A stretch of 56,286 bases of DNA from an uncultured Gammaproteobacteria bacterium (GTDB taxonomy: Bacteria > Pseudomonadota > Gammaproteobacteria > PS1 > Pseudothioglobaceae), in contig CABXNH010000004.1 of NCBI GenBank assembly GCA_902513495.1, positions 1 to 56,286 on the forward strand, written 5' to 3'. The notes beneath the pieces are model-generated. The model had not been told where the DNA came from. It did not search any database and was given only the letters and a program-made list of their open reading frames with translations. The first letter of the stretch is position 1. Each line of letters starts with the position of its first letter. This document shows, one piece after another, positions 45,745 through 54,275 of this stretch. A program made the position numbers and the translations under genes.

Positions 45745-48000
45745 ATGAAGAAACTATTCCTACTTTTAATTCTATCCTTTTTCTCAACTCAAGGTTTCGC
45801 TGGGTCTTGTCCTGATGGTAGTGAGCCAGTTAGGAGTATTTCTGCTGATGGAAGCTACTATGTTAATCAATGTCCATCATTTCAAAAACCATTAATGGAA
45901 TCAATAGATAAGATTGACTATTCTTATTACGCAAAATCAGATTTTGTAAATTTAAAAATTCCCGAAGATTTCCAATATATTGATACAACAAAACTTAAAT
46001 ATTTGATGTCTAATAATGCATTTAGAAGGCATGCAGAAACATGGTGGTGGGCACCCGGCACCACAACTTCTTGTTTTGATGCTATGAAATACTTCAAAGT
46101 AACTACAAGTGGACACGGCTTTGATCAGGTTAATGGGTGTGTTAAGGGCACAGGAGGATTTTTACAACTAGATTATCCATATGTATTAAAAAACATGTCA
46201 GATGTTATATTACACCATGCAACGCACAGAAACGTTAAAGCTCAATTCAAACCCGGAGATGCTCCCAATCATCAACACTATGCAAAGTATATGCTAATAG
46301 CCAAAACTGCTGAAATATACGCTGTATTCAAGGATTTGATGCCTTTAACCCCAGAAGAACATGAGATTATTACTGCATATTTTGATGAAATATTTATGGG
46401 TAATTTATTCCATACACAATTAAATAAGCCACAATGTAATATTAATAACCCTGAACTTGATGCGCCAATACCCTTTAAATATAGTCCTATGGGTGGATGT
46501 GGCAGTTATTCATGGCGCTTAGTTTATTCCAGTATTGCCTATTCATTATCTACAAACAACGATAAATTGTTTGAGCGAGCAAAAATGAATTTAACACATT
46601 TACTTGGATCATTTGATAACGAAGGAATACATGTGAACCAGGCATCACGTGGCGGTAAAGCAATGGGATACCATAATGCAGTTACAGTGAGTCTAGGAAA
46701 CATATCAGAACAATTTTATGCAATAGGATATGACTTCTTAGAACATAGAATGCCAAGAAGTAATATTAAAGTAAAAGATGTATTAGATAAGCATTGGGAT
46801 ATATTGCACGACCATACATTATTAGGAAAATATGCAAAATATAGTAAAGGCATACAAGGCAGCGAACCCAATACAGATTGGCACTATGTTTCACATCTGT
46901 CAACTCCTAAAGCAATAGCAATAATGCCAAGTAGTTTGAAATGGTGGCAAGTTGCACATGCTAATACACGTTATGTCAAAGAATATAGGACACAACCTAC
47001 TATGATGCACACTAAAGAAATAGATTGGCAAGCATTGATTAACAAAAATAATGTTGGTAATTTATGGATAACTTCAGTGTTCCCATCAAAATTAATGTAT
47101 ACAGTTAATGAATCTAGAGGGAATGGAGACCTTATAAAAATTGAAGCTGAAAAAAAGAAAGAGAAAAAGAGGATTGAAGCTGAAAAAAAGAAAGAGAAAG
47201 ATAGGATTGATGCTGAAAAATATCAAGAGCGACTAAAGGTCGAAAAAGAAAGATTAAGGGTTGAAGCTGAGGTTGAAGCTGCAGCATGCGAGGCCAGTCC
47301 ACTCAACGGCGAGTATGTCGCTAGTTGGTATTTTGGAAATATAAATAATAATCTAGAATTAGAGTTTCAAGGATTAGAAGACTTAATTCTAGAAAATTGT
47401 AGTGGAGTATTTGAAGGAAAAGAGAGCTTTCAACCATCAAAGAATTTGAGAAAAGATTTAAACATCACCTTTGATCTGAATGGATCTATCGTGGTTTCGG
47501 GAGAACTAGACTTATTTGAAAAAGGTGATGCGAGAAAAACTGAACTCAAGGGCGATATTAATACCGGTGAAATCTCTGGCATCTGGGGATATGGAGACCT
47601 TATGAAAATAGAGTTAGTCTATAAATCAAGTATCGAAGATCTTTGTAAGGGTAGCCTGCTCAATGGAGAATATATAGCTAGCTGGTTTGCTGCAAGCACA
47701 AAGGATGATGTTGGATGGGAGTTTGTTGGGTCAGAAGGCCTCATCATAGATTGCTGGAAAGGTAGGTTTGAAGCTGTAGAAGATTTTCAGCCCGAAGATT
47801 GGTTTATGATGAGTAAGGCACTGAGGAAAGATCTAAATGTATCTGTCAAACCAGATGGAACAATAAATATTTCTGGAGACTTAGATTTGGATTACTCAGA
47901 AATAGAAAGAATTAATATCAAGAGCAACACTCAAGGTGGTGAAATTTCAGGATATTTCAATCCAGGATGGCGCTTAAAGGTTGAGTTAAAAAGTAAATAA
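45745..48000 (+). CDS. Secreted polysaccharide-lyase-like protein with cassette export module
   Basis: 751 residues from ATG 45745 (a TTG reading 30 bp upstream lacks support). Residues 1-43 are the shared module: signal peptide MKKLFLLLILSFFSTQGFAG and two cysteines (C22, C43) around CPDGSEPVRSISADGSYY. Residues ~75-440 are helical and resemble the (alpha/alpha) toroid of alginate-lyase-type enzymes: TTTSCFDAMKY, DNEGIHVNQASRGGKAMGYHNAV with Y309-H310-N311 as possible catalytic residues. Then an 11-residue-repeat coiled coil (~466-514) and two homologous ~119-residue beta domains starting at C515 and C634 (LNGEYVASW / LNGEYIASW). Enzyme class and substrate are inferred from pattern memory only. 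First of four module-bearing genes. Confidence 0.75.
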   Translation: MKKLFLLLILSFFSTQGFAGSCPDGSEPVRSISADGSYYVNQCPSFQKPLMESIDKIDYSYYAKSDFVNLKIPEDFQYIDTTKLKYLMSNNAFRRHAETWWWAPGTTTSCFDAMKYFKVTTSGHGFDQVNGCVKGTGGFLQLDYPYVLKNMSDVILHHATHRNVKAQFKPGDAPNHQHYAKYMLIAKTAEIYAVFKDLMPLTPEEHEIITAYFDEIFMGNLFHTQLNKPQCNINNPELDAPIPFKYSPMGGCGSYSWRLVYSSIAYSLSTNNDKLFERAKMNLTHLLGSFDNEGIHVNQASRGGKAMGYHNAVTVSLGNISEQFYAIGYDFLEHRMPRSNIKVKDVLDKHWDILHDHTLLGKYAKYSKGIQGSEPNTDWHYVSHLSTPKAIAIMPSSLKWWQVAHANTRYVKEYRTQPTMMHTKEIDWQALINKNNVGNLWITSVFPSKLMYTVNESRGNGDLIKIEAEKKKEKKRIEAEKKKEKDRIDAEKYQERLKVEKERLRVEAEVEAAACEASPLNGEYVASWYFGNINNNLELEFQGLEDLILENCSGVFEGKESFQPSKNLRKDLNITFDLNGSIVVSGELDLFEKGDARKTELKGDINTGEISGIWGYGDLMKIELVYKSSIEDLCKGSLLNGEYIASWFAASTKDDVGWEFVGSEGLIIDCWKGRFEAVEDFQPEDWFMMSKALRKDLNVSVKPDGTINISGDLDLDYSEIERINIKSNTQGGEISGYFNPGWRLKVELKSK
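47140..47238 (+). repeat. 33-bp coding minisatellite in the first cassette gene
   Basis: Three tandem 33-bp units encode IEAEKKKEKKR, IEAEKKKEKDR and IDAEKYQERLK. The first two are nearly identical at nucleotide level, so slippage could change coiled-coil length in frame. Confidence 0.85.
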
Positions 48001-48062
48001 AGAGCCCAGAAGAAGCAGCTCCAAAAATTGAAGTAAAAAATAGAGGAAACAGTTGTAATTAA

Positions 48063-48137
48063 CCTCCCTCACACATCAAACGAAATTTGGACTTTGGTTC
48101 AGGCTTAAGTGGGAGTATGAAACGAAGTGGGAGCTGA
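48063..48137 (+). repeat. Cassette promoter repeat, copy 2 (orphaned)
   Basis: The 20-bp core CCTCCCTCACACATCAAACG and AAATTTGGAC are intact (48063-48092), but the palindrome is eroded, the -10 box is gone and the ATG at 48117 opens a frame of only six codons before TGA. This appears to be a decayed start of a lost cassette gene. The cytochrome b561 gene follows on the other strand. Confidence 0.8.
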
Positions 48138-48674
48138 TTATTTTTTCCCAAACCACATTCTAGATAATAATCCATCTTTCCTGACAAATTGATGATAAAT
48201 AGTTGCTAAGAAATGTAGGATAACCATAAAAAACAGGATCTTTGTTGCTACAGCGTGAAATACTAATGGCGGAATGCCATCAAAAGTTTCAGGTAAAGCC
48301 TCGCCACTACCAAAAAATACAATATCTGGTAGGCCTGCAATCATGGAGGTCCCTATACCGCTAAAGAGGATTCCAAAAATCAGTATATATAATAATATAT
48401 GGCTGTATTTACCAGCCCTATTAATAAATGAATTTCCAGTATCAATGGCATCAGGAGTATCTGTTTTGCTTCTTAAAATCAACCTAGTCAACATTAAGAA
48501 AAGAATAACAATTCCTACTTGTAAATGAGTTTTAAGTGCCGATATTTTTCCAGGGCTGTTATTAGACATCTCTGCTAAAAAATTATCTCCAGTAATCAAT
48601 TGAAATAATATTAATACAGCTAATAACCAGTGCAAAATCACAAGTAGTGGGTGGTAACGATTAACGTTTGTCAC
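48138..48674 (-). CDS. Cytochrome b561 family protein
   Basis: 178 residues, four membrane helices with the heme-ligand histidines expected for bacterial b561: YHPLLVILHWLLAVLI (helix 1), ALKTHLQVGIVILFL (helix 2) and FHAVATKILFFMVILHFLATIYHQF (helix 4). These proteins shuttle electrons from quinol or superoxide to periplasmic partners. It is the only minus-strand gene in the accessory region, with no promoter repeat of its own, and lies between an orphan and a decayed cassette repeat, suggesting separate insertion. Confidence 0.88.
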   Translation of the reverse strand: MTNVNRYHPLLVILHWLLAVLILFQLITGDNFLAEMSNNSPGKISALKTHLQVGIVILFLMLTRLILRSKTDTPDAIDTGNSFINRAGKYSHILLYILIFGILFSGIGTSMIAGLPDIVFFGSGEALPETFDGIPPLVFHAVATKILFFMVILHFLATIYHQFVRKDGLLSRMWFGKK

Positions 48675-48746
48675 AAGGCTAAATATAAAAAAATAAAAGT
48701 GCTTATACTGTTAATGTTTTGAATACCCTACAATGGAGTTCTATTC

Positions 48747-48800
48747 TTTCTCACACATCAACTATTTACATTTTAGCTCAAGTTGACATATAATTCTAGT
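48747..48800 (+). repeat. Cassette promoter repeat, copy 3 (diverged 5' half)
   Basis: The 5' half is recognisable but diverged (TTTCTCACACATCAA, then TTTAGCTCAAGTTGACA), while TATAAT (48789-48794) and the 6-bp spacing to ATG 48801 are preserved. TTTACA 18 bp upstream may be the -35. Confidence 0.75.
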
Positions 48801-50597
48801 ATGAAAAAACTACTCCTACTTTTAATACTGTCCTTTTTCTCAATACAAGGTTTCGCAGGAGGATGTCCTGATGGCAGTGAGCCAGTCAAGAGTATTTCTG
48901 CGGATGGAACTTACTTCGTATATAAGTGTAGCTCGTCAGACCAAAGTAATGGTTCCGCAAATAGCTCAACTCTTTCTAATAATACTTCATCAGTTTGGAA
49001 AGACAATGGTGTTTCAGATAACGTTGCGAAGCAACTCTCCAGAGTTGGAGTGAATTCTGTTATTAACTATATGGGTGAAACCTATTATGACACTATTAAT
49101 AGCAGCAAAATAAATAATAACATTGATAAAGTAAAACAAGTGTTCAATGATGGATTTAGCCACCATACCTACGTAATATCAAACACAAACAAATTTTATC
49201 TTGAGAAATGTGTAGAAGTTGATGGCTGGAATGAAGAAAAAGATATGTGGAATATCATTAAAAGTGATTTTTCAACTTCCTGCCTTGATAAAGATTCCAT
49301 TTCTTCAATGTCTAAGTCCATTAAAAAGCAAATATTAGAAGTCCTTTTAGAAATTCCAGATGCCGTATTTGTTATAAGCTTGAAGTCTGGATTTGAATTT
49401 AAACACTACTTACCAAATGGCATAAACCAGAATATATGGCTCACTGAATTTGAGCAGAAAAAATCTGTAAGGGATGGTTTTAATGAACAATGGAGATTGA
49501 TAGCTGAAGGGCTCAAAGATATTCCTGGAGAAAATTTAGCCTTCAATCTTCTTAATGAGCCAGAGTTTGAGAACTTTAAAGGGGGTAATGCTCGAGAGAC
49601 TTGGGAAAAATGGACAACTAATACAGTAGATGTTATTCGAGATATTTCTCCAGAGAGAACTATCATTATTGAGGGTGTTTATAAAGGTCTTTTTGATAGA
49701 CATAATGGTCCCGCAAACGTCATCAGACCAATTCCAAGAAAAAATATTGTATACGGATTTCACTATTATCCAAATGAAGAATGGGCTAAACAAGATTATT
49801 ATGGCATCAGAGGAAAAGGCATTCCTATGCCATCACTCAATAAGCCTAAAAATGATTTTAGACAATTAGTTGATTATTCCAATTCTTACAAAGTCCCAGT
49901 AGCAATTACTGAGATAGCAGTAGTTAATCCTTGTGAGGGTTATGGCCCTTTACAAAAAGATATTACTAAATATGCCGAAATGGCCTATGAAGCATTAGTA
50001 CCCAATGGAATCGGCATGACTTTCTGGGCTCTCGAGAGCCTCATGTCTCCCTATAAAAGAATTGAAGGTCGCTGCTATGATATTTTTGATAAAGACTTAA
50101 TTCCTGATAAGCAGTTATTTAAGGCGTTAAGACTAGCCCCAATAACAACAGAAGCAAAACAACCCTCGAAAGCTGTTGTTGATGCTCTTCAAATAATTTT
50201 AGATAATGAAGCTAAAAAAGAAGCTGAGATAAAGGCCTTGAAAAAAGCCAAAGAACACACGTTATTTGATGGACGTTATTCTTTTACTCTATCCCGTTAC
50301 CATGAAGATGAAGGAAGTCAGCGTCTAGGAAATGGTTATATTGAAATTAACAATGGAATAATGACTGTAGCAAAAGAGGGTCGTACTTTAGATACTGGTT
50401 CAATAGACTTGTATGATTCATTTGAGGGTCAAATCGATAAGCAAGGTAACATTATCTTTGGGACACTTAATATAAATATTATGTTTGGTGAAGAAGGCAG
50501 TAATATAGTCAGTTTGAAGGGAAACAAAGATAGTCAGTTTGAAGGCGCATGGAATAATGATTGGGATGTGATTTTGAAGTTGAGGAAAAAAGAGTAA
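48801..50597 (+). CDS. Secreted GH5-like glycoside hydrolase with cassette export module
   Basis: 598 residues from ATG 48801. Residues 1-43 are the shared module (MKKLLLLLILSFFSIQGFAG, C22, C43). A glycoside hydrolase family 5-like barrel spans about 65-440: the acid/base Glu is E253 in FNLLNEPEF, FHYYPNEEW follows strand 6, and the nucleophile is E371 in VAITEIAVV, with FWALES after it. Substrate (beta-glucan or mannan type) cannot be told. The C-terminal ~110 residues (from DGRYSF ~490) form a beta domain similar in pattern to those ending the first cassette protein. A TTG reading 18 bp upstream runs through the -10 box and is rejected. Confidence 0.82.
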   Translation: MKKLLLLLILSFFSIQGFAGGCPDGSEPVKSISADGTYFVYKCSSSDQSNGSANSSTLSNNTSSVWKDNGVSDNVAKQLSRVGVNSVINYMGETYYDTINSSKINNNIDKVKQVFNDGFSHHTYVISNTNKFYLEKCVEVDGWNEEKDMWNIIKSDFSTSCLDKDSISSMSKSIKKQILEVLLEIPDAVFVISLKSGFEFKHYLPNGINQNIWLTEFEQKKSVRDGFNEQWRLIAEGLKDIPGENLAFNLLNEPEFENFKGGNARETWEKWTTNTVDVIRDISPERTIIIEGVYKGLFDRHNGPANVIRPIPRKNIVYGFHYYPNEEWAKQDYYGIRGKGIPMPSLNKPKNDFRQLVDYSNSYKVPVAITEIAVVNPCEGYGPLQKDITKYAEMAYEALVPNGIGMTFWALESLMSPYKRIEGRCYDIFDKDLIPDKQLFKALRLAPITTEAKQPSKAVVDALQIILDNEAKKEAEIKALKKAKEHTLFDGRYSFTLSRYHEDEGSQRLGNGYIEINNGIMTVAKEGRTLDTGSIDLYDSFEGQIDKQGNIIFGTLNINIMFGEEGSNIVSLKGNKDSQFEGAWNNDWDVILKLRKKE

Positions 50598-50608
50598 GTC
50601 AAAACCAA

Positions 50609-50718
50609 CCTCCCTCACACTTCAAACGAAATTTGGACTTTAGTCCAAGTTGACGTATATCAAGGAATATATATACATGGTATTCTATATTTAATTCAAT
50701 TCGAACCTTGATTCTTGT
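50609..50718 (+). repeat. Cassette promoter repeat, copy 4 (extended)
   Basis: CCTCCCTCACACTTCAAACG (one change from consensus) and a perfect TTGGACTTTAGTCCAA palindrome (50633-50648), then TTGACG diverging into about 60 bp of extra AT-rich sequence before ATG 50719. There is no TATAAT at the 6-bp position. TATATT at 50686-50691 is the nearest alternative -10, giving a ~21-nt leader without Shine-Dalgarno. Confidence 0.8.
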
Positions 50719-52542
50719 ATGAAAAAACTACTCCTACTTTTAATACTGTCCTTTTTCTCAATACAAGGTTTCGCAGGAGGATGTCCTGATGGCAGTGAGC
50801 CAGTAAAGAGTATTTCTGCGGATGGTACTTATTTTGTATACAATTGTGGTGGACAATCATCTTCTTCGTCTGTTGCCAATTCAGACTCTTCAATAAAAGC
50901 TGTTAAATATGAATCGTTCGTGGATACTAATACATCCTCAAGCTGTAAAGAGCTTGACAAAAAGTTTTATCGGAACAGTTATAATAAATGCTCAATCATT
51001 GCTGTTCTAGATACCAAGCCTAATCCCAAAAATCAGGAGTCTCTTGATTGGTATAAAAACGTATGGCAAACATCAGAGTTACTTATCAATCGAGTTAATA
51101 AGGACGGAAATCTTGAAATAGTTGGAAAGGCTGAAAATCGGCAAGTAGATGCAGGAGAGAAAACAGACGGAAAAAAAGCACAAATGCTAATAGCATCTAT
51201 AGTTGTCAATACAGAAAAACTTGGGTCAAATTCTGTACAAGTGATTAAAAATCCAATTGTAGAATTACGCGGTGCTTCCAACCGACAAGTCATGGTGGAT
51301 GTTAATCAAGATGGTGTGAATGAATTGGTGATTGCGGGAATGAATGAGGATGGTAGGTCTCATGATTCAAGCTGGAGGGAGGTAAACTACATCTATGACT
51401 TTGAGACAGAAAGCTATTCTGAGTTTGGAAAGCCAATGTATTCTCATGACTTCGTCGCTGGAGACTTAGATGATGATGGCTACGATGAATTCATCGATAT
51501 ATCATGGCCAGGACCCCAGGGTGATGGGGTTGGCGTGTGCAATGGAAAAACCTTGAAATGCGTTTATCAGGGTGATTTGCCAAACCTTTCAGTATCTAAA
51601 ACATCACTCTCTGTTTATCCAAACAAAAAAGGTGGAATCTTGTTTGGTAATTGCGGCAAGGGGTTTGGTGGAGGTGCAAGTTTAAAGTGGTGTTGGTCAG
51701 AAGTGACTTACAAAAACGGCAGAATACAATTAAAATTATTAGACAGCTATATGGCTAGCAAAATGCCTGATAAAGAGGTGCCATATTTAACCTGGCAAAA
51801 TGAGATAGGCACGATGAAAGGTTCGCAAGTGTCTGGATACAAAACGAGTGAAAGAATTTTGCTCCTGGGTGAGTCATATCGTTCCCATCAATTTGATATG
51901 GATGATGATGGAGACTTTGATACAGTTACCTATACACTAAACGTGCTTTGCATAAAATCAGCTGATGAAGAAGCATTCAATCAAATTACTCAATGCAAGG
52001 AGCATATTGTAAAACTTATTTTCTTCAGAAATGATGATGGTAAGTTCACTGTTTCGGATATTCATGATACGGATTTAGGAACTGATGGAGCAGCAGTAGG
52101 TTTATATAACTATGACATAAATAAAGATGGCCATATGGATTTTTATATATTTAGGGATCAATTTCATACGTGGGAGACCGATTGCCATAAGCAATTTAAT
52201 AATATCTATTTTGGTAACGGCGATGGAACTTTTAGAAGGCCGTCAGTTGAAGAGCAAAGTGAAATATTTGGGAACTATGGCTGCGAGATACAATCGTATT
52301 TCTTCGACTTCGAGGGTGAAAGCTACAGAACTTTCTTTACTCACAAGTACTCAAAGCACTTCTCTGGCACTAGAGCAGTATATGTAGGTGTGGAGAAAAT
52401 TGCTACTAAGGCAGAAAAAGCCAAACGTATCGCTGAAGAAGCCACTAAGGCAGCAGAAACCGACACTGTTGATACTGAGCAATCAGTAGAAGATGAAATC
52501 GCGGCTTTTGAAGCAGAACTGGCAGCGGAGCTTGGTGAGTAA
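50719..52542 (+). CDS. Secreted FG-GAP/VCBS-repeat protein with cassette export module (first of two)
   Basis: 607 residues. Residues 1-43 are the shared module, almost identical in nucleotide sequence to the GH5-like gene. The body contains calcium-binding FG-GAP/VCBS-type loops: DVNQDGVNELVIAG, DLDDDGYDEFIDI, DMDDDGDFDTVTY and DINKDGHMDFYIF, spaced as in a beta-propeller. The C-terminal ~45 residues are an A/E/K-rich helix (TKAEKAKRIAEEATKAAE...). Probably an extracellular binding or adhesion protein; ligand unknown. Immediately followed by promoter copy 5. Confidence 0.82.
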   Translation: MKKLLLLLILSFFSIQGFAGGCPDGSEPVKSISADGTYFVYNCGGQSSSSSVANSDSSIKAVKYESFVDTNTSSSCKELDKKFYRNSYNKCSIIAVLDTKPNPKNQESLDWYKNVWQTSELLINRVNKDGNLEIVGKAENRQVDAGEKTDGKKAQMLIASIVVNTEKLGSNSVQVIKNPIVELRGASNRQVMVDVNQDGVNELVIAGMNEDGRSHDSSWREVNYIYDFETESYSEFGKPMYSHDFVAGDLDDDGYDEFIDISWPGPQGDGVGVCNGKTLKCVYQGDLPNLSVSKTSLSVYPNKKGGILFGNCGKGFGGGASLKWCWSEVTYKNGRIQLKLLDSYMASKMPDKEVPYLTWQNEIGTMKGSQVSGYKTSERILLLGESYRSHQFDMDDDGDFDTVTYTLNVLCIKSADEEAFNQITQCKEHIVKLIFFRNDDGKFTVSDIHDTDLGTDGAAVGLYNYDINKDGHMDFYIFRDQFHTWETDCHKQFNNIYFGNGDGTFRRPSVEEQSEIFGNYGCEIQSYFFDFEGESYRTFFTHKYSKHFSGTRAVYVGVEKIATKAEKAKRIAEEATKAAETDTVDTEQSVEDEIAAFEAELAAELGE

Positions 52543-52546
52543 TTAG

Positions 52547-52605
52547 CCTCCCTCACACATCAAACGAAATTTGGACTTTAGTTCTAATTGACATATAATC
52601 CTAGT
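52547..52605 (+). repeat. Cassette promoter repeat, copy 5
   Basis: CCTCCCTCACACATCAAACG, AAATTTGGAC, an imperfect palindrome (52571-52587), TATAAT at 52594-52599 and exactly 6 bp to ATG 52606. TTGGAC lies 17 bp upstream of the -10 as a possible -35. It starts 5 bp after the preceding stop codon. Confidence 0.88.
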
Positions 52606-54207
52606 ATGAAAAAACTACTCCTTCTCTTAATTCTATCCTTTTTCTCAGCTCAAGGTTTCGCAGCAGGTTGTCCTGATGGCAGTGAGCCAGTAAAGAGTAT
52701 TTCTGCGGATGGCACTTATTTTGTCTACAACTGTGGTGGTAATTCAAATCCAAATGCTGGAACAGTAAAAGTGGAAATGAAACCCTTTAGCGGTGATTGG
52801 ATGAATCACTCTATTTATCCTGCGACCTTGAAGTATAGATTGAATTACAAGTACAGGTTGATTTTAGGGATTTTCTATGGTGATATGGATAATGATGGAA
52901 TTGATGATTTTGTTGTCTTAGCATCGCCAAAAGAGGGCAAGAAACTTTCAGGTGAGGATGTGTCACATATAACTAAACACGAGGTCTGTGATATTACTGT
53001 AGAAGAATTTAACTGTTATGATGAACGGAATAACATAGAGATTTATTCATTACAAGATGATTTATCTTTTAAGGTATACGACAGAAAGAGAAATATAATG
53101 CGAAAAAAGTCTGGTTTCGGGGCAACCAACATATCTGAACGATTAGTCAATAACAATCCAATCGATATGAATTTAGAAGGTCCAAATGCTCTGAAACTTG
53201 CAGATTTTAATGGTGATGGCGTACTAGACATTTTTGCCAGTGATGGAGGAACAAATACTTGGGATGGAAAGGAAAACAAACAAAAGGAGAAGAATGATTT
53301 GTATTACTTATCGCAACCAAATGGTTCTTGGTTAGAATCCACTGTCACTCACGTTACTGGACACGGCGTTAAGAAAGGTAAGGGTTTGGCAAACTATACG
53401 CATAATGCAACAGTTGGCGACATCGACAATGACGGTGATATTGATATTGTTGTTCCAAGCAATAAATGGGTTGGACACAACGGTGAAATATTATGTTATA
53501 TCAATCAAGGTGATGGTCATATGGTAGTTCGTCGATGTGGTGACCAATGGGGCTTCGAGGTAGAACTGGGCGATATAGACAATGATGGTGATTTAGATAT
53601 CGTAGCTGGTGGTTCGCTTCACAATTCAATGGAAGCGTGGGGGTTCTCCAATCCAGACCCACAGAGGTCATATCACGGAATCTTGTTAAACGATGGCACA
53701 GGTAACTTCTATGAACGTGGCTTTGAGTTTCCTCAACATAAAAATAGTAATGGATTTTGGTACTCAAATGTTCCTAATATATCAGTTGCCGACTTAGACG
53801 GTGACGGAGACTTAGATGTTATTAATGGCTTGGTAGGGGTTCATTATCAAGGTACCGCTATGGTAATCGAAGAAAACATTGGCAATGGACAATTCAGGAC
53901 GGCATTAGTCGATGAGTGGTGTAAAGGCCCACCATCTAAAGAAGAATGGCCTCAGTGGGAAGGTGGCGATTATGGCTGTTTTCAAATTAGTTTACTATTA
54001 GGTGACTTCAATGAAGATGGATTTATTGATATTGTAGTTGAAGGGACAACATTTGAAAGACCTTCAAATCCTAAACGCATAGTATCCGGCACAGTTTTTC
54101 TTAGTACAGGAAAATTTACGTACGATACTATAAATCCTGATGATAGAAAAAATCCATTAGTTGAAGTGGGGGATTGTTCTGGCCTCACTAAATGTATTGA
54201 AAATTAA
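52606..54207 (+). CDS. Secreted FG-GAP/VCBS-repeat protein with cassette export module (second of two)
   Basis: 533 residues from ATG 52606. Shared module MKKLLLLLILSFFSAQGFAA with C22 and C43. Six acidic repeats are visible: GDMDNDGIDDFVVL, ADFNGDGVLDIFAS, GDIDNDGDIDIVVP, GDIDNDGDLDIVAG, ADLDGDGDLDVING and GDFNEDGFIDIVVE, the classic calcium-binding FG-GAP/VCBS pattern of a beta-propeller. It is only distantly similar to the preceding cassette protein outside the module, so the two are not simple recent copies. Likely a surface or secreted binding protein. Confidence 0.84.
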   Translation: MKKLLLLLILSFFSAQGFAAGCPDGSEPVKSISADGTYFVYNCGGNSNPNAGTVKVEMKPFSGDWMNHSIYPATLKYRLNYKYRLILGIFYGDMDNDGIDDFVVLASPKEGKKLSGEDVSHITKHEVCDITVEEFNCYDERNNIEIYSLQDDLSFKVYDRKRNIMRKKSGFGATNISERLVNNNPIDMNLEGPNALKLADFNGDGVLDIFASDGGTNTWDGKENKQKEKNDLYYLSQPNGSWLESTVTHVTGHGVKKGKGLANYTHNATVGDIDNDGDIDIVVPSNKWVGHNGEILCYINQGDGHMVVRRCGDQWGFEVELGDIDNDGDLDIVAGGSLHNSMEAWGFSNPDPQRSYHGILLNDGTGNFYERGFEFPQHKNSNGFWYSNVPNISVADLDGDGDLDVINGLVGVHYQGTAMVIEENIGNGQFRTALVDEWCKGPPSKEEWPQWEGGDYGCFQISLLLGDFNEDGFIDIVVEGTTFERPSNPKRIVSGTVFLSTGKFTYDTINPDDRKNPLVEVGDCSGLTKCIEN

Positions 54208-54216
54208 GTAATATAA

Positions 54217-54275
54217 CCTCCCTCACACATCAAACGAAATTTGGACTTTAGTCCAAGTTGATATACAATCCTAGT
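54217..54275 (+). repeat. Cassette promoter repeat, copy 6
   Basis: Intact CCTCCCTCACACATCAAACG, a perfect TTGGACTTTAGTCCAA palindrome (54241-54256), -10 box TACAAT (54264-54269) and 6 bp to ATG 54276. It begins 9 bp after the preceding stop codon. Confidence 0.87.

Noticed and set aside
48783-48800. Longer starts of cassette genes from TTG (MTYN...) upstream of the export module
   Set aside because: The added codons are the TTGACATATAAT promoter sequence itself, and they would bury the signal peptide. The ATG before KKLL is far more likely.
52589-52599. TTGACA immediately before TATAAT as a -35/-10 pair
   Set aside because: The two hexamers are adjacent or overlapping, so they cannot serve one promoter. 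TTGGAC, 17 bp upstream of TATAAT, is the better -35 candidate.
45691-54275. CRISPR array or integron attC array as explanation for the repeats
   Set aside because: Repeats are 0.7-2.4 kb apart with whole genes between them, include a promoter and coding sequence, and show neither CRISPR spacing nor attC-like folding. No cas gene or integron integrase is visible.
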